The notes under the pieces were generated by a model. The model was given only the letters and a program-made list of their open reading frames with translations. It was not told the DNA's origin and searched no databases. This document shows positions 7,624-16,580 of a DNA stretch of 64,000 nt, in pieces. Origin of the DNA: Arthrobacter sp. NicSoilB4 (GTDB taxonomy: Bacteria; Actinomycetota; Actinomycetes; Actinomycetales; Micrococcaceae); assembly GCF_019977335.1 (NCBI RefSeq), contig NZ_AP024653.1:3906001-3970000 (forward strand), read 5' to 3'. Within the stretch, counting starts at the first letter, position 1; every line of letters begins with the position of its first letter. Position numbers and translations under genes: made by a program.

Positions 7624-10341
7624 ATGGGGGCACCCATGGTGCTGTTCGGCCGCAACAAGGAACTTGCGCGGATCCTTGCGCTGATCCGCTGTCCCAGGGA
7701 GTCTGCGATGGCTGTCACGGGAGGCCACGGGAGCGGCAAGTCGGCATTGCTGGCGGAGATCCCGAACATCCATGACTACCGGACCGTGGTCTTCCGCGCC
7801 AGTCCTTCAGAGGCCGCCTGGCCTTTGTCCGGATTGGCCGCGCTTCTGAACGGCATCGACGACGCAGCGCTCGGGCCCGTCATCGATCAGTTTGCCGCCG
7901 CCTCACCGGCAGGCGAACTGGACCTTTCTGCCTGGTCACCGATGCTGCTCGCCGCACTCAGGGGACGGGCCGCGGCCAGGACGGTCGTGGTTATTGACGA
8001 CGCCGACGAACTGGATTCCGCCAGCCAGACGGTGCTCGGGTTCCTGGCCCGGCGACTGGCGGGTACGGGCATCGTACTGGTCGTCAGCATGCGCAGCGAG
8101 GAGCCGGAAAGCCCCTTCGCCCGGCTTGCTTCCCTAAACGTGCAGGACCTGAGTCACAGGGACACCGTGACTATGCTCGAATCCATTTCGGCAGGGCAAG
8201 CCAGCACGGCAGCGCTGCACGCTGTGGCTGCGTTTACCGAGGGAAATCCGCTGGCGTCGATTGAACTCCACCAGGAGTTGCTGCAGCGCCAAATGCAAGG
8301 GCATTACGCCCTGCCCGTCCCCTTGCATTGGAAGGGCAGCTTCGACGCTGTACTTGCCGCCTCAATTTCGGGACTTTCGGCCCGCGCACGGCGGGCTCTC
8401 GACCTTCTTTCCCTTTCATACCGCAGCCGCGTCGGCCTCCTGGAAGAAATGCCCGGTGACTTGTGGCCCGGGATTGAGGAGCTGGTCTCGGCCGGGTTGG
8501 CGGTCCGCTCCGGTTCCTACGTGAAAATTCGGAAACAAATGCTGCGCTCCCATGTTTTCTCGGCCATGTCCCCGGAGCAAAGATCCGTCAACCATCAGGC
8601 GTTGGCTGCGGTCGCCGAAACCGAGGATCCCTTGGCCTGGCCCTGGCATCTGAGTTACACGCCTGCGGCGCGGCGGGACACGTCCTTTAGTCTGCTGCGC
8701 GTGGCCATTGAGTTGGTGAGGGCGGAGGAGATGCAATCGGCGGTGGAGTACATCGAACGGGCGCTCACGATCAACCCTTGGGAGGCTGAAACGGCCGCGC
8801 GGCTGGCTACGATCGCCGAGGTGCTGTTCCATAGGGGCGAGTTTGTCCACGCGAAACGCTATTTGGACTGGGCACAACGCATTACGCGAAACCGCGCCCT
8901 GACCCTGCGCCTCACCGGACTCGATTTCCAGATCGAGCTGATGAAGGGCAATTCCGTACGCCCGAGCATGATGCTGCGGCTGATCAAGGAGTTCGGGCAC
9001 CATGACCCGGCCTACTCCGCGTGCCTCCTGTCCATCGGCGCCCTGCATATGACAGAACGCTGGCAGATCGAGGACGCCGAAGGCCTTCTCGGGGATGCGG
9101 AGCAGTATTTGGGCGAAGCATCCGGCGACGCCCTGGCCGTGAACAGGCGAGCCCGGCTTTTGACCGACGCCGTGAAGGGGGGCATCGAGCGGATCTCGCG
9201 TTCAGCTGACGTCGGTGGCAACAGCTCAGCGGCGTCGATGCTCCTTAAGGGCCGTGCCCTCAGCTATGCCGAGAACTATGAGGGGGCCCGTGACCTCTTT
9301 GCCCTCGTCCGGAACTTGAGCACGGCCAGCGATGCGAACTGGAGCGAGACAGCCCGGTACTTCGCAGCAGACAATGAGATCCGCGCCGGGAATTTTCGCT
9401 CAGCCATCGCGCTGGTAGACGAAATTGCCGACGCAGTCACGAGCCAGCAATACCACCGCGGCATGCGAAAAAACCTCCTCCTTTGGCGCGCGTTTGCAGC
9501 CGGAGACGAGGTGGAAGCCCGGTCCCGGGTCGCTGAGGCCCAACGGTTCGCCGGCGCTGACGCCCCGCCGCAAGCCACAGCGCAGCTCTTCGCGTGTCAG
9601 GGCCAATTCGCGCTGATGCGTGGCGACCTTGCCGAGGCAGGGGCCCTGCTTGCCCGGGCCGCGGAGATCGGCATGGACTTCACCAACCCCGCGCTTCTGC
9701 GCTGTGAGTCCGATCTGGTGGAAGTGCTGGTCAGGCTGGGCAATCGGCGCGAAGCCTCCCGGACGCTGACAAGGCTGGAATACCGGTCCTCCGGCCTGAA
9801 GTCCAGATGGCTGCGCCTGGCGGTATGCCGCTCAAGGGCCTTGGTGGCGGAAGGTGATCAATCCCTGGAGCTCTTCGCCCAGGCACTGGAGACATGGCAG
9901 AAGGACGATTCGATATTCGAGCGGGCCCGGACGCTGCTCTGCTATGCCGAGCGACTGAAGACCTCTGGCAGGCCCAAGGATGCGAAGAACTCGCTGCTGA
10001 GGGCAAAGGCGCTCTTCGAAGAAGCGGGCGCTGCCGCTTGGACGCAGCAAGTGGACACGCTGCTCCTCGGCGACCGCGTCGTCGTTGTTCCGGAGATTCA
10101 AAACCCGGCCCTGCTACTGCTCTCGGACCACGAACGCGAACTGGTGCAACTGGTGGCCCGTGGCCGGCGCAACAAGGAAATCGCCACCTCACTGTTCGTA
10201 TCCGTTCGAACAGTTGAGGTGCGGCTTACCGGGATCTACCGGAAGCTGGGCGTCCAGTCTCGGTCCCAACTCACCTCCCTGATATCCGCCAGGGAAACGG
10301 TGCCCGAGCCGGCACGCGGGACGTCCCCGGTGGGCGTCTGA
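7624..10341 (+). CDS. Large ATP-binding LuxR-type transcriptional regulator
   Basis: About 905 aa with LAL-regulator architecture. An N-terminal AAA/STAND ATPase has Walker A GGHGSGKS (about 33-40) and Walker B VVVIDDADE (about 121-129). A long TPR-like helical middle follows (about 330-800), then a C-terminal LuxR HTH: LLSDHERELVQLVARGRRNK, then EIATSLFVSVRTVEVRLTGI. Such proteins usually sense a ligand or partner protein through the middle region and activate neighbouring operons. It directly precedes the exopolysaccharide operon and is probably its regulator. Possible starts are 7579, 7624 and 7636; none has a strong Shine-Dalgarno. Confidence 0.85.
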   Translation: MGAPMVLFGRNKELARILALIRCPRESAMAVTGGHGSGKSALLAEIPNIHDYRTVVFRASPSEAAWPLSGLAALLNGIDDAALGPVIDQFAAASPAGELDLSAWSPMLLAALRGRAAARTVVVIDDADELDSASQTVLGFLARRLAGTGIVLVVSMRSEEPESPFARLASLNVQDLSHRDTVTMLESISAGQASTAALHAVAAFTEGNPLASIELHQELLQRQMQGHYALPVPLHWKGSFDAVLAASISGLSARARRALDLLSLSYRSRVGLLEEMPGDLWPGIEELVSAGLAVRSGSYVKIRKQMLRSHVFSAMSPEQRSVNHQALAAVAETEDPLAWPWHLSYTPAARRDTSFSLLRVAIELVRAEEMQSAVEYIERALTINPWEAETAARLATIAEVLFHRGEFVHAKRYLDWAQRITRNRALTLRLTGLDFQIELMKGNSVRPSMMLRLIKEFGHHDPAYSACLLSIGALHMTERWQIEDAEGLLGDAEQYLGEASGDALAVNRRARLLTDAVKGGIERISRSADVGGNSSAASMLLKGRALSYAENYEGARDLFALVRNLSTASDANWSETARYFAADNEIRAGNFRSAIALVDEIADAVTSQQYHRGMRKNLLLWRAFAAGDEVEARSRVAEAQRFAGADAPPQATAQLFACQGQFALMRGDLAEAGALLARAAEIGMDFTNPALLRCESDLVEVLVRLGNRREASRTLTRLEYRSSGLKSRWLRLAVCRSRALVAEGDQSLELFAQALETWQKDDSIFERARTLLCYAERLKTSGRPKDAKNSLLRAKALFEEAGAAAWTQQVDTLLLGDRVVVVPEIQNPALLLLSDHERELVQLVARGRRNKEIATSLFVSVRTVEVRLTGIYRKLGVQSRSQLTSLISARETVPEPARGTSPVGV

Positions 10342-10472
10342 GGTGCGGGCCAGTACCAATGTCCTCGGAACTTGGATCCCGCAGATCCCACATACTTCCC
10401 GCGCTCGAACCACACCGAGTACTCCTCTCCCGTTTTTCCCCGCCGTCCCGGGCTAGCTTGGCTCCAAGAGGA

Positions 10473-10787
10473 ATGAAGTCCGGCACTGTGCGTCTCTGCG
10501 CCGCGACGGTTCGGCACGAGAGCGGGTGGGGAATGTCGGTTGTTCGCGCGGCACGTCTGGACACGATGCGGGGGGAGACTCGGCCTGCATTGTCCTTGAC
10601 CTCCCTTGCCTGCACCGCTCCCCGGACCGCCTATTCCAGGTTCCATCCGGCCGCCTCCGGCCGGATTGCCGGGTCCGCTGGCGCACGAGGGACGTACGAC
10701 GGAGAGCTGGCAGCATCCGAGCCTGCCGGAACCCGGGTTCTGATGCTGCCGGACGTCGTCGACAGCAGCCGGGCGGTGACCCGGTGA
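10473..10787 (+). CDS. Doubtful ORF in the exopolysaccharide leader region
   Basis: The region 10342-10783 between the regulator and the first clear polysaccharide gene holds an open frame. Starting at the ATG at 10473 it would encode 104 aa and stop in a GTGA overlap with the next start. I recognise no domain. Composition is Arg/Ala/Ser-rich with only moderate GC at third positions, so it may be a leader transcript rather than a gene. The coupling overlap is the only positive evidence. The upstream 10342-10470 stretch carries a CGAGTACT motif (10416-10423) and a run of T at 10433-10437. Confidence 0.2.
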   Translation: MKSGTVRLCAATVRHESGWGMSVVRAARLDTMRGETRPALSLTSLACTAPRTAYSRFHPAASGRIAGSAGARGTYDGELAASEPAGTRVLMLPDVVDSSRAVTR

Positions 10788-11437
10788 GCGAACTCCTATT
10801 GATCGCAGCGAGCGGTCTGGCCCGCGAAGTGCTTGCCACGGTGCGCAGCAGCGGGCAGTACGACGTTGCCGGCTTTCTCGACGACGAGATGTCCGGGATC
10901 GACGTCGACGGCGCCCCGGTCCTGGGACGCATCGATGACGCGGTCAATTATGCGCACGCGTTCGTGCTGGTCTGCCTGGATTCCGGCCCGGCCCGGAAGA
11001 CCGTGGTGGACCGCCTGGCCGCCATGGGTATTGCCCACGCCCGCTACGCCACGGTGATTGACCCGTCGGTCCGGATACCGGAAGGGTGCCGGATCGGCCG
11101 GGGCAGCATCCTGCTGCGCAACGTCACGCTGACAGCCTCCGTCACGTTGGGCTCGCACGTGGTGGCCATGCCGTCGGTAACGTTCACACACGACGACGAT
11201 GTGGCGGACTTCGCGACCTTCGCCGCCGGAGCGTCGCTGGGCGGCGGCGTCCGGATTGGCACGGCGGCTTCCCTTGGGATGAATTCCAGCGTCCGGGAAC
11301 GCACCTCGGTGGGAGCCTTCGCCACCGTGGGGATGGGCGCCGCGGTACTCAGTAACGTGCCCGACGGCGAAACATGGGTGTGCATGCCGGCCCATGCTAT
11401 CGACCGGGGGTCCTTCTGCATCGGAAGTGGTAAATGA
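10784..11437 (+). CDS. NeuD/PglD-family sugar O-acyltransferase
   Basis: About 217 aa. The N-terminal half is a Rossmann-like PglD_N domain (ELLLIAASGLAREVLATVRS, DVAGFLDDE). The C-terminal half is a left-handed beta-helix of hexapeptide repeats (VRIPEGCRIGRGSILLRNVT, VTLGSHVVAMPSVTFTHDDD, VRIGTAASLGMNSSVRERTS). The family transfers acetyl groups from acetyl-CoA to sugar amines or hydroxyls. The usual catalytic His appears as THDDD (about residue 129). The GTG start gives the family N terminus. It is first clear gene of the polysaccharide operon and probably decorates the repeat unit. Confidence 0.85.
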   Translation: MSELLLIAASGLAREVLATVRSSGQYDVAGFLDDEMSGIDVDGAPVLGRIDDAVNYAHAFVLVCLDSGPARKTVVDRLAAMGIAHARYATVIDPSVRIPEGCRIGRGSILLRNVTLTASVTLGSHVVAMPSVTFTHDDDVADFATFAAGASLGGGVRIGTAASLGMNSSVRERTSVGAFATVGMGAAVLSNVPDGETWVCMPAHAIDRGSFCIGSGK

Positions 11438-11559
11438 ACCCGGGACTGGGTGCACAGGCCGAGGGCGCGTTTGAGACGGCATACGCCGATTTCCCGGGCT
11501 CCCGCCAACGTTCGCTCCATCCCGCAGCGCTACCTGGGGGCAAGGTGAGCACCGCATGA
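11434..11559 (+). CDS. Small 41-aa ORF coupled at both ends
   Basis: An ORF of 42 codons starting with the ATG that overlaps the acyltransferase stop (ATGA at 11434-11437). Its own TGA overlaps the flippase start (ATGA at 11556-11559). The product would begin MNPGLGAQAEGAFETAYADF and has no recognisable domain. Every later junction in this operon up to 16580 also uses a 4-nt overlap, so this spacing fits a real coupled gene. Without it the flippase would sit 118 nt after its neighbour, unlike the rest of the operon. It could instead be a spacer that is open by chance. Confidence 0.4.
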   Translation: MNPGLGAQAEGAFETAYADFPGSRQRSLHPAALPGGKVSTA

Positions 11560-13112
11560 CCGTGAATTCCAGCAAACACCGGGCCAGGAAGGATCAGTTG
11601 CCCATCCTGACCACACACCCCGAAGCGGAATCCAACCTCACGGCATCGGTGAGGCGGGGTGCCATCTGGTCCGCAGGAGCCACGATTTTTCTCCGCCTCG
11701 GCAATATCCTCCTTATGGCGGTGGTCGCCCGGATTGTCTCCCCTGAAGAACTGGGCATCTTCGCCCTGGCCGTCACGGTGCACGCTGTGCTCGTCACGAT
11801 GGCTGAACTTGGCGTTGCCAGCGCCATCGCCCGGTCAGACCTTGATGTGGACAAGATTGCACCAACGATTGTCACTGTCTCAGTTGTGAGCAGCTTGGTC
11901 CTCGCGGCCCCGATGGCTGTCTTCGCGGATCAGATCGCCCAATTTGTCGGCAATGAAGATGCCGGTACGGCGTTAAGAATCCTCTCGATTGGCGTCGCCC
12001 TAATCGGACCCTTGGCCGTACCCGGAGCACTGTTGCAACGCGAATTCAGGCAAAAGATCCACTTCTGGGCGTCAGCGGCCGCGTTCATTCCTGGCAGCGC
12101 CACGTTGATTGTCCTTTCCATCTTGGGAGACGGGACAGAGGCGTTCGCATGGTCCAGAATCGTTGGACAGTTGGTCACGGCCGGAGTCATCCTCGCTTGT
12201 TCCTCCCGCTTGTACCTACCCGCACTCAACACTTCCCTGCTGCGACCGCTCCTCGCCTTCGGACTGCCGCTTGCAGCGGCTAATCTCCTGAGCCAGGTCC
12301 TGCTAAACGCAGATTATGTCTTTATTGGACAACTCTTGCCGGCAGCAGATCTCGGAATCTACTTTCTTGCCTTCGGCATCGCGATGTGGCCCACGTCCGT
12401 GATCGGATCCATGCTCAACAGCGTGGTTCTCCCTGCAGCGTCCGGGGTCCTGCGTGACGGAGGCGACGTGGCGGTGGCGATGGTGCAAGGCGCACGGACT
12501 ATATCGCTGGTCGTTTTCCCTTTGGGTGCGTTCCTTTTTACATTTGCAGATCAACTCATCTTGACCATCTATGGACCGGCCTGGGTTTCCGCCGGTCCAG
12601 TGCTGTCGATCCTGGCGGCCTACGGGGTACTCTTCGTTTTTGGGCTGTTTATGGCAAACATCATGATCGCCATGGGTAAAACAGTGATCCTTTTCGGCGT
12701 CCAGGCGGCAGCCCTCGCCGCCCTCATCCCGGCACTTTGGACGGGCATAACCCTCTGGGGCCTTGAGGGCGCCGCCATCGCCCACATCGTGGTCGCCGGT
12801 GCCGTCACTTCTCCGGTCTACCTTCTGGGCCTTCGCCGATCTTCGTCTCTCCGTCTCAGCGTTCTCTTCAGGGCCATTCGGGCTCCGGCACTGTCAGCAG
12901 GAATCACGGCCGTCATCGCATGGATTATTACCCTCCCCTTCCGAGGCACGGGGCTATCCCTCCTTGTTGGCGGATTCGTGGGCTTGGTTGTCTACACCCT
13001 GCTGAACCGCCAGGCCCTGGCCGACCTGCTACCCGGTACGGCAGGAGGCCTTCTTCGGGGCCCCGCATTCCGTCCAACAGCTTGGCTAACCCTACGGAGG
13101 AAAAAACTGTGA
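11556..13112 (+). CDS. Wzx-type polysaccharide flippase
   Basis: A 518-aa integral membrane protein with about 14 hydrophobic segments from residue 35 onward. The opening SVRRGAIWSAGATIFLRLGN and GIFALAVTVHAVLVTMAELG are typical of the MOP-superfamily polysaccharide transporters, with AIARSDLDVDKIAPTIVTVS and GAWVS-like motifs later. It should flip the undecaprenyl-linked repeat unit to the outer face for polymerisation. It is overlapped by ATGA and GTGA at its two ends. Codon use is somewhat more AT-tolerant than in the neighbours (for example TTT TTA CAT TTT), as often seen for flippases. An exact DnaA-type 9-mer inside (11846-11854) is probably chance. Confidence 0.9.
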   Translation: MTVNSSKHRARKDQLPILTTHPEAESNLTASVRRGAIWSAGATIFLRLGNILLMAVVARIVSPEELGIFALAVTVHAVLVTMAELGVASAIARSDLDVDKIAPTIVTVSVVSSLVLAAPMAVFADQIAQFVGNEDAGTALRILSIGVALIGPLAVPGALLQREFRQKIHFWASAAAFIPGSATLIVLSILGDGTEAFAWSRIVGQLVTAGVILACSSRLYLPALNTSLLRPLLAFGLPLAAANLLSQVLLNADYVFIGQLLPAADLGIYFLAFGIAMWPTSVIGSMLNSVVLPAASGVLRDGGDVAVAMVQGARTISLVVFPLGAFLFTFADQLILTIYGPAWVSAGPVLSILAAYGVLFVFGLFMANIMIAMGKTVILFGVQAAALAALIPALWTGITLWGLEGAAIAHIVVAGAVTSPVYLLGLRRSSSLRLSVLFRAIRAPALSAGITAVIAWIITLPFRGTGLSLLVGGFVGLVVYTLLNRQALADLLPGTAGGLLRGPAFRPTAWLTLRRKKL

Positions 13113-14419
13113 GAAACAGCTTCTATCCCAGGGTTCGAGATACTGACGATGCGCTCAGGGAAAGCGTGCGAAACCAGGAATCTCGGGGCGTCACATCAGC
13201 CCGGAAGCGTCCCCTGCGAATCGGCATCGGCCTTGCGGGAATGCAGTTCGGTGGCTGTCAGATCAATGCACTCGATCTTGCTAAGGAGCTGACCCGACGG
13301 GGACACCAGGTGGTCGCATTTGCAGTTCACGATGCGCCTCTGATCTCAGTGGCACCCCTGGCGGACAAACTGGGCATTCCGCTGCATATCCTGCCCGCCG
13401 AGAAGAACCCGTTTCTGCAGGCGCGGCATGTGGCCACGCTCGTCAGCGATCATCGACTGGACATCGTCCATGTCTTCGGAGCCTGGCTCGCCCAGCCGAC
13501 CACGCTGGCGCTATGGTCACGGCCGGAAACAGGGCTCGTGGTGACCAATTGGACAATGGACAATTTCAAGGGCCTGCCACCGATGACACCCCTGATCCTC
13601 GGAACCGAGTCGTTACGGGAGGTGGCGGCCCGCGCGGTGCGCTCAGCACCGGTGTGGCTGCTCGAGCCCCCCGTCGACACGACCGCTGACCAGCACGACG
13701 AGCGGGCGCGTGCCGCGTTTCGGGACCAGTGGTCCGTGGGCGGCACCACGACCTTGCTTGTCATTGTTTCCCGCCTGGACTTCGATATGAAGGCCGAGGG
13801 GATTGCCCATGCGATTCGGACGATGGAGCTTTCGCGGGATCCGGCACGTCAGCTCGCAGTGGTTGGTGGCGGCGACGCCCAACACGCGCTTACCCAGCTG
13901 GCGGACGAGGTGAACACCGCTCTCGGTTGGCGCGCCGTGGTGATGACCGGACCTTTGGAAGATCCCAGTCCGGCCTACAGTGCCGCCGACCTCGTCCTTG
14001 GCATGGGCGGCGCGGCTCTCAGGGCCCTCGCTTTCCAGAAGCCGCTAGTGGTACTCGGTGAAGGTGGATTCTCGAAACCGTTCACCCCCGAGACGGTTGG
14101 CTACTTCCTGCATGAGGGCTTCTACGGACGCGGCAACGTCGACGATCCAGTCAGCTCCTTGCACACGAGTATCGTGTCCACGCTCGCACTCGCCCGGTCC
14201 AGTGATCTTGCCCAGTGGGGGCGCCAAATCCTGTTGACCCGTTTCTCGCTTTCGAGAGCGGCCGACAGACTGTTGACGTTTTATGACATCGCCCTCGAGC
14301 GAACCACCAGTTTTCGCCGGGCGGCGGACGCAACATACGTCTCAGGCCGATACCTTGCGGGACGCTCGCGTCACGCATGGCAGGCCGTGAAGGGGAGGCA
14401 TCAGTGGCGACCGGAATGA
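13109..14419 (+). CDS. Glycosyltransferase, GT4-like
   Basis: About 436 aa with a two-Rossmann (GT-B) layout. The N-terminal part reads LRIGIGLAGMQFGGCQINAL, then DLAKELTRRGHQVVAFAVHD, and RLDIVHVFGAWLAQPT. The C-terminal part has LLVIVSRLDFDMKAEGIAHA, QLAVVGGGDAQHALTQLADE and a PAYSAADLVLGMGGAALRAL motif in the nucleotide-sugar site. The usual EAMA/P glutamate motif is replaced by GGAALRALAFQKPLVV. The GTG start overlaps the flippase stop and has GGAGG 8 nt upstream. Donor and acceptor sugars cannot be read from sequence. Confidence 0.85.
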   Translation: MRNSFYPRVRDTDDALRESVRNQESRGVTSARKRPLRIGIGLAGMQFGGCQINALDLAKELTRRGHQVVAFAVHDAPLISVAPLADKLGIPLHILPAEKNPFLQARHVATLVSDHRLDIVHVFGAWLAQPTTLALWSRPETGLVVTNWTMDNFKGLPPMTPLILGTESLREVAARAVRSAPVWLLEPPVDTTADQHDERARAAFRDQWSVGGTTTLLVIVSRLDFDMKAEGIAHAIRTMELSRDPARQLAVVGGGDAQHALTQLADEVNTALGWRAVVMTGPLEDPSPAYSAADLVLGMGGAALRALAFQKPLVVLGEGGFSKPFTPETVGYFLHEGFYGRGNVDDPVSSLHTSIVSTLALARSSDLAQWGRQILLTRFSLSRAADRLLTFYDIALERTTSFRRAADATYVSGRYLAGRSRHAWQAVKGRHQWRPE

Positions 14420-15312
14420 AGCGCATGGCCGTTGTCACGCCCAGTTACGGGCCGGACAGCGAACTCTGCCGCGACCTGAACCGCTCCGTCCTGCGGTGGA
14501 CTCCGGAGGACGTCCGGCACCACATCATTGTGCCCAAGCAGGACATGCCAGTCTTCCGGATGCTCGCCAATGACCGGACCATCATTCACGACGACAGGGA
14601 ATTCCTGCCCTCAACGATCCGTCGGCTGCCGCTGCTGAACATGTGGATCAATACGCGGCGGCCCTGGCATCCCGTGCGTGGCTGGATCACACAGCAGCTG
14701 ATCAAACTCGCTGCCGCGGCGGCCCTTGACGCTGATGCGGTGCTGCTCATGGATTCGGACATGGTGCTCGTGGCCCCCACCGACCTGGAGTCGTTCCAGC
14801 ATGACGGCACCCTTGAGCTCTACAGGCAGCCCGGTGCCGTCCACGCGGGCCTACCCCGGCACCGCCAATGGCTGGAGTCATCGCACGGTCTTCTGGGCCT
14901 GGACGAGCCCGGGCCTGAGGACCTCACTGACTACATCTGCTGGCCCTGCGTATGGGACCGGGAAACCGTGCGGTCCCTGCTCCGGCGCGTGGAGGATGTC
15001 CAGCAGATCCCCTGGCAGACTGCCGCGGCTTCGCAGCTCCACTTCTCCGAAATGATGCTCTATGGCGCCTATGTTGACGGCGTTCTTGGCGGATCGCCAG
15101 CGACGACTTCGTCAATGAACAGTGTTGCCTACTCGGCAGAAACACCGTTGGATCTCGACGAGATCAGCGCGCTGCTACGCGGCGCCGGTACCGTGCAGTC
15201 CGTGATGATCTCGGCGAAGTCCGGGATCTCCTACGACGTACGGGCGCAGGCCCTGCAGGAATTCGCGGACTTCGTGTCCGGCAGTGGCAGCAAAACTGGC
15301 GGTGCAGGATGA
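14416..15312 (+). CDS. DUF6492-type putative glycosyltransferase
   Basis: A 298-aa protein starting in an ATGA overlap. The motifs MAVVTPSYGPDSELCRDLNR, HHIIVPKQDMPVF, DADAVLLMDSDMVLVAPTDL (a DxD-type metal/nucleotide motif, DSDMV) and LTDYICWPCVWDRETVRSLL match the actinobacterial DUF6492 family found in polysaccharide clusters. The fold appears GT-A-like. The acceptor is unknown. Coupling on both sides places it firmly in the operon. Confidence 0.8.
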   Translation: MKRMAVVTPSYGPDSELCRDLNRSVLRWTPEDVRHHIIVPKQDMPVFRMLANDRTIIHDDREFLPSTIRRLPLLNMWINTRRPWHPVRGWITQQLIKLAAAAALDADAVLLMDSDMVLVAPTDLESFQHDGTLELYRQPGAVHAGLPRHRQWLESSHGLLGLDEPGPEDLTDYICWPCVWDRETVRSLLRRVEDVQQIPWQTAAASQLHFSEMMLYGAYVDGVLGGSPATTSSMNSVAYSAETPLDLDEISALLRGAGTVQSVMISAKSGISYDVRAQALQEFADFVSGSGSKTGGAG

Positions 15313-16580
15313 CGGCGATCCAGCACCGCGTCAGCGGGTTGTTGAGGGTTCTGAAGACCCAGGGGACGGCCGGCGTGGCCACGGCTGTGGCGAAACGCCT
15401 GGTGGACAGAATCAACGAACGCGTGGACCTGGCAGTTGCTGAACTGCCGGTGCGTCCCGAGGACCTCGCCGACTCCGGTGCCCTGCTGCCTGCCGCAGCG
15501 AGGGCTGCCGGGGGAAGGAAAATGCGGATCGGCTGGGTCTGCGCGCCACCATCGGCCGGTTCAGGCGGCCACACCACGCTGTTCCGGATGGTTGAAATCG
15601 CCGAGCAGCGGGGCCACGAGTGCACCTTGTTCCTCTACGATAAGAATTCCGATGATGTGTCCCGGCACGAAGCTGTCATCAGGGAGCACTGGACGGGCTT
15701 GAAGGCGGGCGTCCACAGCGCGACTGCCGGTATGGCCGGCATGGACGCGGTTGTGGCCAGTTCCTGGGGGGCCGCCCACGTGGTGGCCATGCGTGCCCCG
15801 ACAACGGCCAGCAGGTTCTACTTCATCCAGGACTTCGAGCCCTACTTCTACCCGAGAGGGGCGCTCTACAGCTTCGCCGAGGACACGTACCGGTTCGGAT
15901 TCACCAATATCGCGCTCGGCGAGATGATAGCGACCAGGCTCCGGACGGAAGTTGGCATTGAACCTGACGTCGTCGTGCCCTTCGGCTGCGACGACGTTCA
16001 GTACAGGCTGTTGCCACGGGACGACTCGGCAGCACCACGCTCCGGCGTGGTTTATTACGCGAAACGCAGCGTGGACCGCCGGGGGTACCTCTTGGCCAAA
16101 CTCGCCCTCGAAGAGTTCCATAGTGAGCACCCCGACCAGGAGATCCACGTGGTCGGCGACCGCGTTACAAACTGGTCCGTTCCGGTCACCAACCACGGGT
16201 CCCTGACCCCAAAGGACCTGAACGTTCTCTACAACCGGACCATTGCCAGCCTCTCTCTGTCCTTCACGAACATCAGCCTTGTCCCGGAAGAGCTGATGGC
16301 AGCAGGAAACGTCCCGGTGATGAACGACCACGAGTTTTCCCGGGCGGTCCTGGACGCCCCGCACGCCATCTGGGCAAAACCCACACCCCGGGCGATCGCC
16401 CGTGCGCTGTCCAACGCCGTCACGGCCCCGGATATCGACGGGCGGGCCCGGCTCCTCAGCGCGCCGGGCGGCCGCGGTTGGACAACCACGGCAGTGCTGG
16501 TGTCCGAGACTATCGAGGCGGTCTGCGCAGAGCCAGGCACCAGCCGGCCCGAAGCCCGGGAACTGGGAGCGCACAAATGA
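15309..16580 (+). CDS. Glycosyltransferase, WsaF/rhamnosyltransferase-like
   Basis: A 423-aa GT-B-like enzyme. It shows MRIGWVCAPPSAGSGGHTTL, then RMVEIAEQRGHECTLFLYDK, RFYFIQDFEPYFYPRGALYS, GVVYYAKRSVDRRGYLLAKL and ALEEF, with a C-terminal LSLSFTNISLVPEELMAAGN carrying the conserved glutamates. The FIQDFEPYFYP motif is typical of WsaF-like transferases that add deoxysugars to surface glycans. The N-terminal 75 residues are an extension of helical character. It overlaps both neighbours by ATGA. Confidence 0.85.
   Translation: MTAIQHRVSGLLRVLKTQGTAGVATAVAKRLVDRINERVDLAVAELPVRPEDLADSGALLPAAARAAGGRKMRIGWVCAPPSAGSGGHTTLFRMVEIAEQRGHECTLFLYDKNSDDVSRHEAVIREHWTGLKAGVHSATAGMAGMDAVVASSWGAAHVVAMRAPTTASRFYFIQDFEPYFYPRGALYSFAEDTYRFGFTNIALGEMIATRLRTEVGIEPDVVVPFGCDDVQYRLLPRDDSAAPRSGVVYYAKRSVDRRGYLLAKLALEEFHSEHPDQEIHVVGDRVTNWSVPVTNHGSLTPKDLNVLYNRTIASLSLSFTNISLVPEELMAAGNVPVMNDHEFSRAVLDAPHAIWAKPTPRAIARALSNAVTAPDIDGRARLLSAPGGRGWTTTAVLVSETIEAVCAEPGTSRPEARELGAHK

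Noticed and set aside
11846..11854. Exact DnaA-type 9-mer inside the flippase gene
   Set aside because: Single, isolated and within coding DNA; about one such match is expected by chance in this window.
12920..13108. N-terminal extension of the glycosyltransferase at 13109
   Set aside because: It lies inside the flippase gene; the GTG at 13109 has GGAGG and a coupling overlap.
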